64,000 nt of DNA from Bactrocera neohumeralis (lineage: Eukaryota; Arthropoda; Insecta; Diptera; Tephritidae). The notes under the pieces are model-generated. The model did no database searches. It saw only the letters and a program-made list of their open reading frames with translations, and had not been told where the DNA came from. The DNA is taken from NCBI RefSeq assembly GCF_024586455.1, contig NC_065920.1, positions 14,284,144 through 14,348,143 of the forward strand, written 5' to 3'. Shown here piece after piece: positions 12,061 through 24,849 of the stretch. Positions within the stretch are counted from its first letter, which is position 1. Each line of letters starts with the position of its first letter. Position numbers and translations under genes: made by a program.

Positions 12061-12800
12061 GTTAGAACTCCCACAACCGGGCAGAGGCTAATCTTACTGA
12101 AGGAAAAAAGCTCACTTGATCTCTTGCGATCAATATTTTGCCAAAAATATTTTGCAAGTTCCCGCTAAGAAAAGCTATCTAATAGTAGAACTGACGAAGA
12201 GAGTAGAGCACCGACCCATTCTCTTTTTGCGGATGACGGAGCTAGGGTATCCGCACTTGCTTGCTCTGCAGCTTTACAGTGGTCGACGATTTAATCAGTC
12301 CTGAACGTATGGATAGTGAGCTCAAGTGTAGTATCCCTGTCCTGCTATCAGAGTGGATTGCCACTTCTTTCCCCTCAAGCTCTGATCCATTCACAAAGAA
12401 CCCACAACTCCTTCGCAGTTATGGGGGCAGAGAAAATAGCCGCTATATTTTAATTTGGTAACTCCTTGATCCAAAAGATTTGGTATAAAGTCAAAGCATC
12501 TGAGGTTTTACGAATATCCAATAAGTCTTCATTTAGAAATCCAAATTCTTTGAGTCTGATAGCAACTTTTGCGACCATACACCTGCCGATATCTATGGGC
12601 ATTGTATGCAAAATGGAATTAAGTGCCTTGGTTGGAGGTCCTTTTGAGGACCACACATGTTGAACAACGCTGCTTGTTGTAAGCTCTATAGCTTCTTTGC
12701 AAGTGACCTCCACTAAACAAAGACCTCACAGAATATAATGAACTTGATTGTGGTGTCGTAGAAGCAGAAGACTGCTTTCGGTGGGAAGTGCTGAATATAG
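12060..12800 (-). mobile_element. R1-like LINE fragment (C-terminal pol region)
   Basis: The minus frame 12450-12713 carries PTKALNSILHTMPIDIG followed by VAKVAIRLKEFG. This is the alanine/leucine-rich segment found C-terminal to reverse transcriptase in R1/jockey-type LINEs. Frames are broken on both sides and no endonuclease or palm motif is present, so this is a dead 5'-truncated fragment between the two ABCA genes. Confidence 0.55.
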
Positions 12801-13064
12801 GGTGTTTGAGCTTCGATTGAACCTCAATTCGGCTTAGCGTTGTTACAGCGGTTTTCAGTTCAGCAAGACATTTTCTAAAGCTGCCTCAACATTTAGGTAG
12901 CTCCAACAGCAAAATCTTTAGGCTTTAAGGCTTTCTCAAGCCATGGTACGGTCGAATTCGGGACAGTATGATCTACCTATACGATAAGCTTGTTGCGCTC
13001 CTGTTAAATGCTCACTTGGAATGCGCCCCTTATGTGCCAGTCCATCAGCCTTTCCAAAGTTTCA

Positions 13065-13283
13065 GTAAGAAACTTGGCCGTGACGTGAAAGCAACTCCCA
13101 GTCATGAAAATATTTCCATGCAACTACTGAATTTTGAATATTCAGTTTCTATGACAGCTATATGCTATAGTAGTCCAAAACCGGTGATTGCGTCAAATGA
13201 GAAGACTCTAGGGAAGAAAAGGGCATGTGAACATTTTCATAGTGACATCTTAAAAACTGAGCGATTAGTTCGAGTATATGCAG
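13065..13283 (+). repeat. Dispersed 'GCTATATGCTATAG' repeat copy next to a DD41D mariner remnant
   Basis: The sequence contains GACAGCTATATGCTATAG and then the AAATGAG...AGAAAAGGGCATGTG...GACATCTTAAAAACTGAG blocks of the family, ending at GTATATGCAGACA. It abuts the transposase fragment starting at 13284. Confidence 0.7.
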
Positions 13284-13830
13284 ACAAAGTTGTTTTTTCT
13301 GGATGAAATGGCAGCTTGGCTTGCTCTTCGTCCCAAATGCGATAATTTTGCCTGTTTACATTCCCATTGAGTCAGAAATGGGCCTTATCGTTGAACAAAA
13401 TTTGGCTCGAAAACTGTCGGATCTTCTTGGAACTTTTTAGAGCCCATAGAGCGAACCACTGTCGCTTGAGAAGGTCGAGCAGCTTCAGTTCTTGTACAAG
13501 CTGCACTTTGTTCGCTTTCAATTTAAGATCTCGACGTAAAATGTGCCAAGTCGTTCCATATGTCAGTCCGAATTGCTGCAAACAGTGCCGAATCGACTCT
13601 CCACGGTCTTCGTATACACTCTCAGCTACGGCTGCTATATTTTCTTCACTGCGTGCTGGACGTTCGTTCAAATACATATTTCCCAATTATGAATGATGCG
13701 TCTCAGTATGGTTGATGGTGTTGCAAATAGTACGCTGAGTAGGGACATTATTTTGACCATAAATTGAGTGATACACATTCCTGAATTTTTGTAATAAAGT
13801 TGAACGATTTGTAAAAATGTCAAGCAATAC
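13284..13830 (-). mobile_element. DD41D (rosa-like) mariner remnant
   Basis: Read on the minus strand, 13372-13686 gives SEENIAAVAESVYEDRGESI, CLQQFGLTYGTTWHILRRDL and an ILFNDKAHF block. These align with the paired-like DNA-binding region and the first catalytic-aspartate block (ILFSDEAHF) of the intact transposase at 33332-34435. Here the Glu after the Asp is Lys, and the C-terminal two thirds are missing. Confidence 0.75.
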
Positions 13831-14285
13831 TAAACAAAAATACTATGACAGCTTTACTCGACTCAAGCGTGATCTGTAAAAAAAGCTATTAACAGAATTG
13901 TTGCCTTCAGCTGAGACTTTTTACTCTCCACAGTAACTATATTGGTCTGACCTATCCGTCTAACAATCGCAGAGAAGATCGAAAACGACAGCGCGTCTTT
14001 CGAAAATTGAGGAATAAGACGTCTTTGTAAATTCAGCAGTGACCATTTCGAAGTTCCCGAAGCACGCATTACCAAGCTGGGAACTAAAAACTCTGTTGAA
14101 AAGACCTAATGTAATGTGCTAATGTTAAAAAAGAACAAAATTTCTTAAACTGAACGTGAAAAAGTATATTCAAGATATTGAAAATATTAATTCAATTATA
14201 ATTCAACTAAATGAAAAGTAAGCGAACGAAACAAGTTTCAAATAAGATGCATATAAAGGCTATATTTGCAGGTGGTTCAGTGTGT
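13831..14285. other. Intergenic stretch downstream of ABCA gene B
   Basis: AT-rich sequence follows the gene B stop codon on the minus strand. No gene or recognisable transposon is visible; it probably includes the gene B 3' untranslated region. Confidence 0.4.
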
Positions 14286-17200
14286 TTATAAGCTCTTGGA
14301 TTTACGCGCATCCTCGGCTATCAACTCGAATATATAATTCATGTTGATTCTAGTGATCGTAAGGCTGTCGATATTCAGCTGAAATGAATTCACGCGCAGA
14401 ATCTTAAATAAAGTGCCCAAAGTAGTGCTCTGATACGGTATATAGTATCTCATTATTGTGCCCTCTTGTCTGAAATAATAGAAAATGTTATTATTACATA
14501 CGAATATATATAAATCTGTTGTCGGCACTTACATCAATTTGGAGCTGGGAAATGTTTTTTCCATAAAAGCGGTTAAGCGAAAGTAGACTTTCGAGGTGAC
14601 GCCTTGAGCTGTTTGCACCGTCTTCTTCATGCGCATCGAAATTGAATAACCTGCCGCAATTGCATGCGCTATCTTTTTCGGTTCGCCGATATGCAGAAAA
14701 CGTCCCTCATGCATGACCACAATCTTTGTGCACAGTATCTCGGTAAAAGAATTCATAACGGACGTAATCACTATGGCTGTGCCACGTTTACGCAAGCCGT
14801 CGATCAGTCGATAAAGCTGACGTCTGCCATGCGGATCCACACTCCAACTAAAATTGCCGATACACAAGAGTGCGGGCTTCTTTAAGATCGCTATGGAATA
14901 GGAAATGCGCTCTCTTATACCCGAACTACACTGTGACAAACGTGTATGGTAATGTGAGTGTAAGCCGAAATGTCTTGCGAAATCATCAACGATTTCACGG
15001 ATTTGATGCCGTGGATAGCCATATAATGTACAAAACATTTTCAAAACCTGATAGCAAGTCATCTGCGTATGTACACAACTAACAGTGGGCACATAACCGA
15101 TATTGGCGAGTGCCTGATTACGATCTTCCGTCATTTGTACGGCATTGACGCAGACACGTCCAAAACTTGGTTTATCCTGACCAGCAATTAGACGCAGCAA
15201 TGCATTCGTATAGTTACAGTTAGTGCCGATAATGCCAAACTTTTCACCGCTGCAAAGTTGTTAGAAATAGTTTTTAGGCAGTGTTGATTGCGTTCTTTTT
15301 AAAGATGTTAATGGGTTTCACGGCGCCGAAAAAGTAATATTTTTATTATCTTATCTAGTTCGCTAACATCTCTAGAATCCGAATCTGTTCCGAAAGATAG
15401 TTTTGCAGATACGGCCTAGACAATTTTCGCACACGACTTCGTCTATATAACAGGTCGATTGGATCTTCGATCTAACACTTAGATGGCGTTAATAGAATTC
15501 AAAAAGCTCGCGTATAAATTTGAAAACAATGGATAAAACTAAATTTGGTGTGTTCGGGCAAAATACAGTTTAGACATAAGCTTGGCTTGCTAACGAGTTA
15601 CCGGAAACTACTGCAGCAAAATCAACCACCAAGTATGGATATGCTAAGTTTAGATGTGGTGAAATGAGCACAGAAGCCTATGAATGCAATAAACGTCCAA
15701 AAGTCAACAAAACAGTTTTGGATGACCATTAAGTGAAGTAGTTCGAGATAGCAGACACTCTAAAGATATCAACTGAATGTGTACTATACATCATATCATC
15801 ACGAATATTTATGTAGGAGAAAGCTCTGAGCAAAGTGGGTGCCGCGGCTGCTCACTCTTGACAAGAAACATCGATGAGTTCATAATTCAGAGCAGTGGTT
15901 GGAGATATGCAAGCGTAATAATGCTGAGATTTTGCATCGATATGTGACAATAGATGAAACATGGCTCCATCATTTCACTCCGAAGTCCAATCGACAGTCA
16001 ACCGAGTGGACTGCACACACTGAAACCGCTGCAAAGCGTGGACAAATTCAACAGACAGCTGGCAAAGTTTGTATCTTGGGATGCGCATGAAAAAATTCTT
16101 TTTGACTGCCTTGAGTAAAGAAGGGTCTTCAACAGCGATCATGTCTGCTAAAAATAAAGTTATCACTTTTTGCTTTCGTCCAACGCTTTAGTTAGCTAGC
16201 TTATGATCTTTATTGAAACACGTATTATTTTTTATTTAAGATGATACTATAAGGAGTTCTGCTATCATTTCTTTCCGAGAGAATGACTGCATATTTGAAT
16301 ATTTTCCTTTGAAATTTCCACAAAATATTTATAAGCGTATATCCTTCGAATCATAAATATTGGGTAGTCGAAAAAGTCTTTACGTAATTTGTCAATAGAA
16401 GCTAGATGTTATGATACCACATGAATTGTCTGGCACAAATTTAGTGGACCGAATTAATGTCTGCTATTCTTTGCGAAATGAAATTGATTCATTTCTGAAG
16501 CGAATGGTAACAGGAGATGAAAATAGGATCAAATACGACATTAATGTGCGAAAAAGATGATGGTCCGACAGTGGTGAAGCTCAACCAGGGTTGACGCCAG
16601 GATTGACGCCTCGAAAGGTTATGCTGTGGGTTTGGTGGGTTTGGAAAGGAATCATCCACTATGAGCTGCTCCAGCCTGGTCGGACGATTGATTCTACATT
16701 TTACTGTCAACAACTGATGAGATTAAAGCAAGCAATCGAAGAAAACTGCCAGAACTGATCAACAGAAAGGGCTTCGTCTTCCATCAGGACAACGCTAGAC
16801 AAATGACATTTTTTATGACTCGGCAAAAACTGGGAGAGCTGGGCTGGGAAGTTTTGATGCATCCACCACATAGCCCTGACTTTGCACCATCGGAGTATGG
16901 AGTAAAGTTTGCTCTAAGAAAAGCCTGTGAAAATTACATCTCGGAGTTTTTCGCTGAGAAACCAGAAAGTTTTTACGTTTTTTGTGGAATAATGTCTCTG
17001 CGGAAAAATGGCAAAAAGTGGTCGACCGAAATGGTACATATTTGGTTAAATAAAGTTCATTATAAATATAAAAAAAAAAAAAAACAAGTTGAAATTTGAT
17101 TAGAAATGCGAAAAGACTTTTTCGACTAACCAGTAGTTTGAAAAAAATATTTAATTTAAAATATTTGAAAATTGTTTTTTTTTTTCTGCGCTATGAAACC

Positions 17201-20200
17201 CTTGTAAGCCTTTTAAAGCGCTACATGCTTTACTTACGGTTTGATAGTGAAAGATAGGCGGTCCACCAAAATTTCGTTTTTCCGAAATAAGCCCAAATTT
17301 TCGCAAATAACGGTAAAATAGTGACGCATACGCGGTCTCAATGACTGCACGTGTATGACTTCGGCTGTGACGTTGTCTACCATATAAGAGTCGCTAGCGT
17401 GTCGTCGTTTGTATTCGTCTAATGCACGATCGCTTTTTGAAAAGTTGAACAATTTTAGTTCTTACTTCTTATTTACTATATAACCTATAAAAAAAACTGC
17501 TACTTACTAATTGTCAAACGGTGTGGCGCGCTTAAAGACATCACGGTATTCGTAAATCAGTAAGCAAATGGCGCCAGCAATGATAATTAGCCATAAGTAG
17601 AGCATGTCCTCGCGCACCGAAATTTGCGGCATTTCTGCATTTGAAGAAATTATACATTTTCGCAATGTTACATAGTTGTTGTACAATAAACACTCACCAC
17701 AGCAATTCGGTTGCATTTTACAATGTTCGAAAGACACTGCGGCGAATTTGATGTCCTCATTTTCGCACAATTGCAATTGTATATTGTAGTCATACAAATT
17801 CTCGAAACCTCGACAAAATGAGTACAAGGGAAATAGACGTGGTAGAAACATTATAGTTTTGATATAATTTTTGAAACTTCTGGAGAAGAGCACATAGAAG
17901 ATGGCACCAAGCGCCTGGAATGCTGTAATTTTCAAGAAACCACCGTAGCTACTTTTGAAAAAGAAACAGCTGAGTATATAGTTGGTCGAAGTTAAGGCAG
18001 CGCTCGTCGATAATAGTAAAAAGAATGCCCAACCTATAGAATATTTGAAATGCAATTTGGTGTGATGCTTTGGCGAAAATTGCAGTAATACTTACGTAAG
18101 ACATCCGTCGTTATGTAAGCTGAGGATAATAAGAACCACGATATAATGGTGAAGCTGGCCACAATGATAAATGTTTTGATCATGTCAAAGCAAAACATGG
18201 TTGTCCAATAGTTTAAGCCATTCAAACCAGCCAAACGCTGCAAGCCCTCAAAACCGCTTGTACGCTCCGAAATCAAAGCAATTATCCGCACAGATATTAT
18301 GTAGCATATAATAAAGGACAGCTGCAGAGCCATTATGCTGCCCATGTTGAATGTCATATTCGATAATTCCTTAACATCAATATCTTCTTCAATCGGCATC
18401 AACTCCAGCGATACATTGATCTTGGCATTGGTCGTATTTAGCAGTAGCCTGTAAAAGGAAATGTTGAAGCAGACTTTCACGAGTGTTTGGCGTACGTTAG
18501 CGTATTGTTTGTGTTACCAGAGAAATGCGTTGTGTATGAGATTTAGAACGAGCGATGGCACACCCGGCAAATATCCATTGTACCAACCCACCACCTGTCG
18601 CGTCATGGACAAGCCAAGTATTAGCTTTTCGTCCAGATAATTGTAGGGCTGCTGTCGCTGTAGTGACAATATATACTCGCCGATTAGTTGATTTTTGATA
18701 TATGTGACTTTAACATTGCTATTACGCCAATACATATATTTGTGAAATGTCTCGGCAAATGAAGTCATTCTTATGTTCGGCTTTTGTGGATAGCTAATCA
18801 GAGTTATGGCATCCTTGTAATCGCTTATATCACACCCTCTTTCTGGCATCCTTTCGATTACGGGCACTATGCCGATTATACAAAGTATGATGGTCATTAA
18901 TGGCATAAGCAGGAACAACGGTAAGTAGTGTGCATAGGAATTTTGTATGATGACAAACTTATAAAACATGGCACTCCAGTGAGTAAAGCACTTTTCATAA
19001 GCACTCATCTTATGTTTTATATTCGCTTTCATGAACAACGTGTCGTCGGCAGTGCCCTCGGTAATGCTTAGCCCATTGAAGATTCTGAAGTAACGTTTAC
19101 GATCATCATAAGCGGGTCGCTCGGCACCGAGCTTACAAAAGAGTTCCTCAATGCGTGTTTCAATTATCGTTATGTTGACAATGCCCAGCCTATCTTTCTC
19201 CTTTTCCAGCGCATTTAGTAGTGACTCGAGTATTTCCACATTGGTGGATTCGATATGATATGATAATTCCAATATAATATCGCAAGCTACCACAATATCT
19301 TCCAAAAAAGTGCTCAGCAGTTCGGTTACGTCTTCGGACTTACAGTTCTCAGATTTCGATATGAGCTATTGAATGGAAAGGTGTTAGAAAATCATAAAAT
19401 AACTTATGTAAAGCAAACAAAAGGAGTAAAGTAAATGATGGAATCCCAAGAAGAGCACAATCAAATACATTACTGAAAATTTGGAAAACTGCTTAGCAGT
19501 GCCAATACGAGGCATCCCCTTCTCTGCTCAAATCCCGAAGAGGGATATGTGAGTGGCGAGAAGTCGTTGGAGAAGAGGCGGAGTGAGGTCTTTAAAGCAT
19601 TGGTTGAAGCTGGCAAGGAAGGTTGGAGGGAAAGTTTTATATAAGATATAAAAATCTTAGCTTTTGGCTACCGGGTTTAAGTAGGTGGTAGACGCACTGC
19701 TACGAAATACAACGTCTTTCGGGGAGTCGCCTCTTTTACTCCGGCAGCAGAGCAGCAATACTAGTGCTAAGCTTGCTAATTATGTGCTCAAAGAGTGTCT
19801 GCTCTCAGCGTAAATAGCATCAAGCTACTTCATTATCAGACTCACAGAGGAATCGCAAGCAACTGTAAAGTCGATAAGCCAGCCAGAGCAGAGAGAAGAA
19901 TGGGCGCGAGTTGGATTTCCACTGGCTTCTTCTTCACACCACTTATGTTAGCTATTTTTCGTAATATTGAAAGCATTTATGCTCAGACTCCAAAGTAGAA
20001 GCTAAAGCTTTGAAGCACATAGCGAAACATATAAGGTTTCCAGTTATGAACTAGTCTGACACGCGATTTCTAATATCTTATTCACCGTCCTTCGTGTGTC
20101 GTTTTACATATTTTATACAATTATTAAGTCGAAAAGTTGGACTTCAATAATAAAACTGCATAATCCAATCCCAAGCCAGGAACTTACCAAATGGCAACCA

Positions 20201-23200
20201 AAGCAATACATGGACTTTAGAAACTGAGCAGTACCAGCACATTTTAAACGTCCTTGAGCAATCATAATAATATTATCAGCATGTAACTCTGGTTCACGAC
20301 TTAGATTTGTCGATACCAATATAACACGTCCGAACTTCTCTTTTTCCAATAACTTCCAAATAAGTTTGTAGTCACGCACGCCCAATTTCAGCACAATATC
20401 GTCCAGCAGCACGATCTTACTGCCACCAATAAGCGCACAGGAAACAGCCAATTTGGTTCTCTGACCACATGTTAGATTTTCTGTGAGAGTGTAGCGGTGT
20501 TTGTCCAGCTCCAATGCCTCTAAATATTTAGTGATCTCTTTCTTGACATCAGTCGAATTTAGACCCTTTAACTTGCCAAATAAGAGCAGCTGATGAACCA
20601 CATACAAATTACGGAAGAGCAGCAAATCGCTGAAACAGACACCAACAAAATCGCGCGAATTTCCAAAGTCACCATTACCAGTGGTCTCTTTAATAACTAT
20701 TTTACCAGAAGTGGGCCGCTTAAGACCGGCAATAACTTCTATTAATGTAGTTTTACCACTACCGTTATGACCCATTAACATAGTGATTTCATCTTCAAAC
20801 AAATTGAATGAAACTTCATCGAGCACAAATTTCTCACCAAGTTGTACAGTCAATGCCAATACTTCCACTGCTGGTGCCTTGAAATTTGCTCGAACCTCCA
20901 GTATAATTGTCTTCGAATAGCGGTTATTTTCAGAACTAATACGCACGCGCTCCTTCTTGCGAGGATTTAGTTCTTTTATCAATTTGGTGAACATGCGACC
21001 AATAACCGGTGCACATATACCCAATAACGACTGCATTATGCTCGTGCCGCATATTATGATGCCATAGGTGCCTACAGCATGGTGTGGCGTGGACCAATGA
21101 GTTTTAAAGAAATTATTCCAACTAACGCCTTCATGATATTGAAGTTGAAATATATGCTGTAATGCTAGGGCCAGAGCTGTATTGCCAAATAAACAAACAT
21201 ACGGATGGTAATTAGGGAATAAATCGATGCCGATGGAAAATGGTAAATATAGCGCGATCCAGAAAATGGGCGCTGCACAAATGGCCATATCGCGGTTTCG
21301 AATCAGTCTCGATATCATATAGCAGTAGCTTAGTGTATTTATATTATAGGCGGTAAAGAGAGCAAATAAGCATGTAGCAGACGTTCTGCTGAAGACACAG
21401 AATCCACTGTTCCAAGGAATCTGAAATGGTTTTAGAAATGAAAAATATTTGTTATTAGTGTCATTTCAAGATGAAAGTCTATACTTAATAAAATGTTTAG
21501 AAAACTCTAACGATGAGAACACTTTCTAGCTCCATAACTTAAACTTTCATTTAAATGTATTCTCACTTACTAAAAGCTAGTGATTAGCGAACTTACCTTT
21601 AAAATTAGGATCATGACAACGGAACCAATAGATAATGAGATTAGGGAAAAGGTAAACCAGCTATAAAACTGTAGGAAATAGGTCACATCTAAAGTGGCTA
21701 GCAAATCATTTAAGCCGAGGTCCTGTTCATTGACCAAAATCTGAAAATACATTAATCATGTTATCAAAAAATACATGCTCATAGCTGGGAAATACCCACT
21801 CGTAATAAATACAATATTGTAGTGATATATGCCATGGATATCAATAATGACAAACGCATCTCCAACATTTCCGAAAGTGGATCATAATAACGCTCGGCTT
21901 TTGGAAATTTCCTTAATACAATATCATTTTCGACTGTGACGTTACAAGTTAAGTTTATGTAAGCCTCTGAGATCGACTTCTGGATCATGATAAAACCTTC
22001 CGTTATATATGGTATTGGACCACCTTTACGTTCTTGCTGCCCTAAATTCGGATATACATTTGTTGTGTCCCAGGTTTCGCCTATATACTCCTGATATAAG
22101 CGCAACTCGCTGGGAAATATAATAATGTAATCCAAACGATTTGGATATATGCCAATTTTATATATGGATTCAGTTTCAACATTAAAGACGTCTTCATTAA
22201 AACAAACTCCAGCAAAGTAGTGTTCGGTCCTCATCTTCTTGCGAAGTTCATCGCATGTGTTAAAGGTTATAAATGGGCTGTCCCAATCGAACTTATTAAA
22301 TGTGAACTCCATTATGTTGTTAATTGCTTCGAAATCTGGTGCATACGCAATGGCGAGGAGTGGTACATATGGAGTATGTACTGGACTGGAGAAAGCAAAC
22401 ATTAAGAGCGCAATAAGAATAAAGTAGAATTAATTAAATAAAATTAATTAATAAAAAAACAGGTTAAACAAGATTTTTAATATAGCATGTTTTTCCATAT
22501 TTTCAAAAAGTCAATAATTTTTATAATTTGTATAAGGTGGCACTGCAACTGCAAGAGTATACATATGTATAAATTTCTTAACTGAAGATGTTTTTATAAA
22601 CGATTAAGTAATTTTATACTTTCAAGGAGTCAATTATTTTTTTGATTCGAAAAAGGTGGCAATGCTACAAAATTAAATTTTGATACGCTGTATTTTTAAC
22701 TCAAAGATGTTTTTAAATACGATTATGCACTTTCATATTTTCAAGAAGTCAACTATTTTTATTATTCGATTAAAGTGGAAACGCTACAAAAGTAAATTTT
22801 AAACGTGGTATTGTTATAAAGTTCAAATTTCGTTCTCATTTTTTAGTTTACATAAAAACACAAACTTTCAATTTGAGTAAAGGTGGCAACACTGCATGAG
22901 AAATTTTGAACTTTAATGTCCATAAAGTTCAAATTTCGTTACCATTTTTATTCAATTTACATAAAAACACACACTCTTATGCATTTTCATCCTTTCAAAA
23001 AGTCAATTATTCAAACTTTCAATTTGAGTAAAGGTGGCAGCACCATTTCGTCTTTTAATTTTTTTTAATGAAGATTTTTTGATGTACATACTTTATTCTT
23101 TCAAAAAGTAAATAATTTTTATAATTCGATTAAAGTGGCAACACTGCAAGAGAAAGTTTTTAAATTTAATTTTATTGTAAAGTAAAAATTGCGTTGCCAT

Positions 23201-24344
23201 TTTTTTAATTACATAAAAACACAAGCTTTCAATTTTAGTAAAGGTGGCAACACTGTTTATTTTTAATATGTATATATTTTTTAACTTAAGGTGGCAACAC
23301 CGAGAGACTAAACTTAGTATTATTACAAACTTTAAACTTCGTTGTAATATTTTTAATTTACAGAAAAAGAAACATACAAGAACATAATATAATCTCTCAA
23401 ATCAGAAATAATCAAACAAAAGGTTGTAATCGATATATTGGCTTTGTGGGAGTTAGGATGACAAGAGTACCGAGTTTCAGCATCAAATAGTATTATGTCA
23501 GGCAGGGAAACTACTAGAAGATGAATAGGTACTATATTGACTATATTGACAATAGACAAGAAGCTATAGACTGATCTCATCTACTCTTGTTATAGATGGC
23601 TTTTTGGACCTAACCTGCAACGTTTCGACTTATTTTCATGATATCTTAGTTAATGACCAAACAGTCAACCAGAGTAGTGAAAATTATTTTAATAATAGCA
23701 CTGGTCTAAGAGAAGTATCGTAATTTTTCCACTTCTGGCAAGTGGTCACATTATTATCAGGAAATTATGTACACTTAGTTTTGCTAACATATCCTATATA
23801 TTGACCCTTATTTCCTATATAAATTCTATGCTAAGCACTCGGGTCTTCATGTTCGGTATCTGGTAGCTTGATAAAGTATAATTCGAAGCCAATCATTTTT
23901 AGTTGAAACTTGTCTTATCGATAGTAAAGGAAAACAGTCTGACATAGTTTAAAATTCTGTCATGTGTGACACAGATATATATGTAACTACTAAAATCTTC
24001 GTATATTCCATTTAATATGTATACACTTACTTATCAAAACTTTCTTCTAGAATACCTCCGCGCTCATCAACTTCGCGAATCACGTTCCTCCATGCCTTTT
24101 GAATGTCCGTATCGCCATAAGTTATGGTTGTGAGGTGTACGGCCGGTATGTTAATGCGCAGGATAACTGCTATGAGACTGCATATGCTGGGCATAAGTAC
24201 GGCGAATAGAAATTCCCAGCGTGTGTTCCAATGCATGCAGCAATTTTTCCAAAACATCCATTTGAAACGGAGCCAATGGTAATTGGACGGCAACGAATCG
24301 TCTTCAGAGTGTTCGCTGCTGAGCGGAGAATTATCAGAAATCAT
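14286..24344 (-). CDS. ABCA-type full ABC transporter, gene B (11 coding exons, degraded NBDs)
   Basis: This is the tandem paralogue of gene A, about 1,685 residues. Coding exons, 5' to 3': 24031-24344, 21800-22385, 21597-21740, 20188-21420, 18518-19365, 18096-18448, 17698-18033, 17508-17634, 17238 to about 17449/17460, 14533-15249, 14286-14469. Exons 1, 2, 3, 6, 7, 8, 10 and 11 equal those of gene A to the base; exon 4 is 6 bases shorter and exon 5 is 3 longer. The ATG at 24344 (MISDNS) aligns with gene A. NBD1 has Walker A GHNGSGKTT, LTCGQRTKL for the signature and LLDDIVLKL at Walker B. NBD2 has GTNCNYTN at 15201-15227 and IGNFSWSVDP in place of the Walker B DEP. The second membrane domain lies in exons 5-8. 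ABCA proteins usually move lipids across membranes; the substrate here is unknown. The exon 8/9 join has the same phase problem as gene A. Confidence 0.85.
15525..16170 (+). mobile_element. Mariner remnant in intron 9 of ABCA gene B
   Basis: On the plus strand the broken frames give TTKYGYAKFRCGEMSTE, a FEIADTLKIST HTH block and then VTIDETWLHHFTPKSNRQST, the first catalytic-aspartate block of mariner transposase. It stops soon after an AGKV...WDAH block, so the second and third catalytic regions are absent. Multiple stops mark it as inactive. Confidence 0.75.
16360..17131 (+). mobile_element. Internally deleted mariner with both terminal inverted repeats
   Basis: The ends are inverted: TTGGGTAGTCGAAAAAGTCT near 16361 and the complement AGACTTTTTCGACTAACCA near 17113. 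Inside are broken plus-strand transposase blocks: a LKRMVTGDEN first-aspartate block, KGIIHYELLQPGRTID, a QDN-like block, then LGELGWEVLMHPPHSPDFAPSE. The N-terminal DNA-binding part is missing, so the copy is about 770 bp against the usual 1.3 kb. It lies in intron 9 of gene B. Confidence 0.8.
19400..20110. other. Intron 4 of ABCA gene B, contents unrecognised
   Basis: The corresponding intron of gene A holds a hexamer array; this one does not. It carries a relatively GC-rich core (about 19490-19740), perhaps a decayed transposon. I could not name a domain in it. Confidence 0.4.
22480..23345 (+). repeat. Degenerate AT-rich minisatellite in intron 1 of ABCA gene B
   Basis: The motif AAAGGTGGCAACACTGC and variants recurs about eight times (near 22533, 22652, 22773, 22883, 23034, 23131, 23243 and 23287). 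It is separated by TTTTTATAATTCGATT, TTTCAAAAAGTCAATT and TACATAAAAACACA blocks that also repeat. Spacing is irregular (about 45-150 bp) and units are diverged, so this is an old tandem array. The rest of the intron to 24030 shows no gene. Confidence 0.75.
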
Positions 24345-24849
24345 CTTTATACAAAGCGGTTTTCCAATTAAGTGAATATAATTCAATCGTACGGAAGAAG
24401 TTTCTTCTACGAAAATTATTGACAACTGAAGAAAAAGCTGAATCAAGAATTGTGTAATATTACAAGTGAAGAAAGTTTGTGTAGTAATGGAAAACGGTTG
24501 CTCATAAAAATCTATAAATGCTATTCAACATGGGTAAGTGAATTAATTTCGAATTGAGTATATTTGTACGTAAAGATTTTTGAAAAATTTGTTTAATTAT
24601 TAACAATTCTTATTTATAAATATCAATATATTTTTGCTTTACGTTGGCGCATTCAATGCCACGACTAAATAAAAATATAAGTCCATTTCGTATACATATA
24701 TAAATTTTTGATGAAACTATTGGGTTCACTGATTCTACTTTGGTACTATAAGCGTAGGTCGGTATGGGCTTCGCCAGATCCCTATTGCGAGGTCACACCA
24801 GTTGTACATCCCTATGCACTTAGTCCTTCTCTTAGATGCGTACGCGATT

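Noticed and set aside
15899..16090. Small independent gene encoding DETWLHHFTP
   Set aside because: It is the catalytic block of a broken mariner transposase within an ABCA intron.
22480..23345. CRISPR-like array in the minisatellite
   Set aside because: The genome is eukaryotic, unit spacing is irregular and the spacers are themselves repeated.
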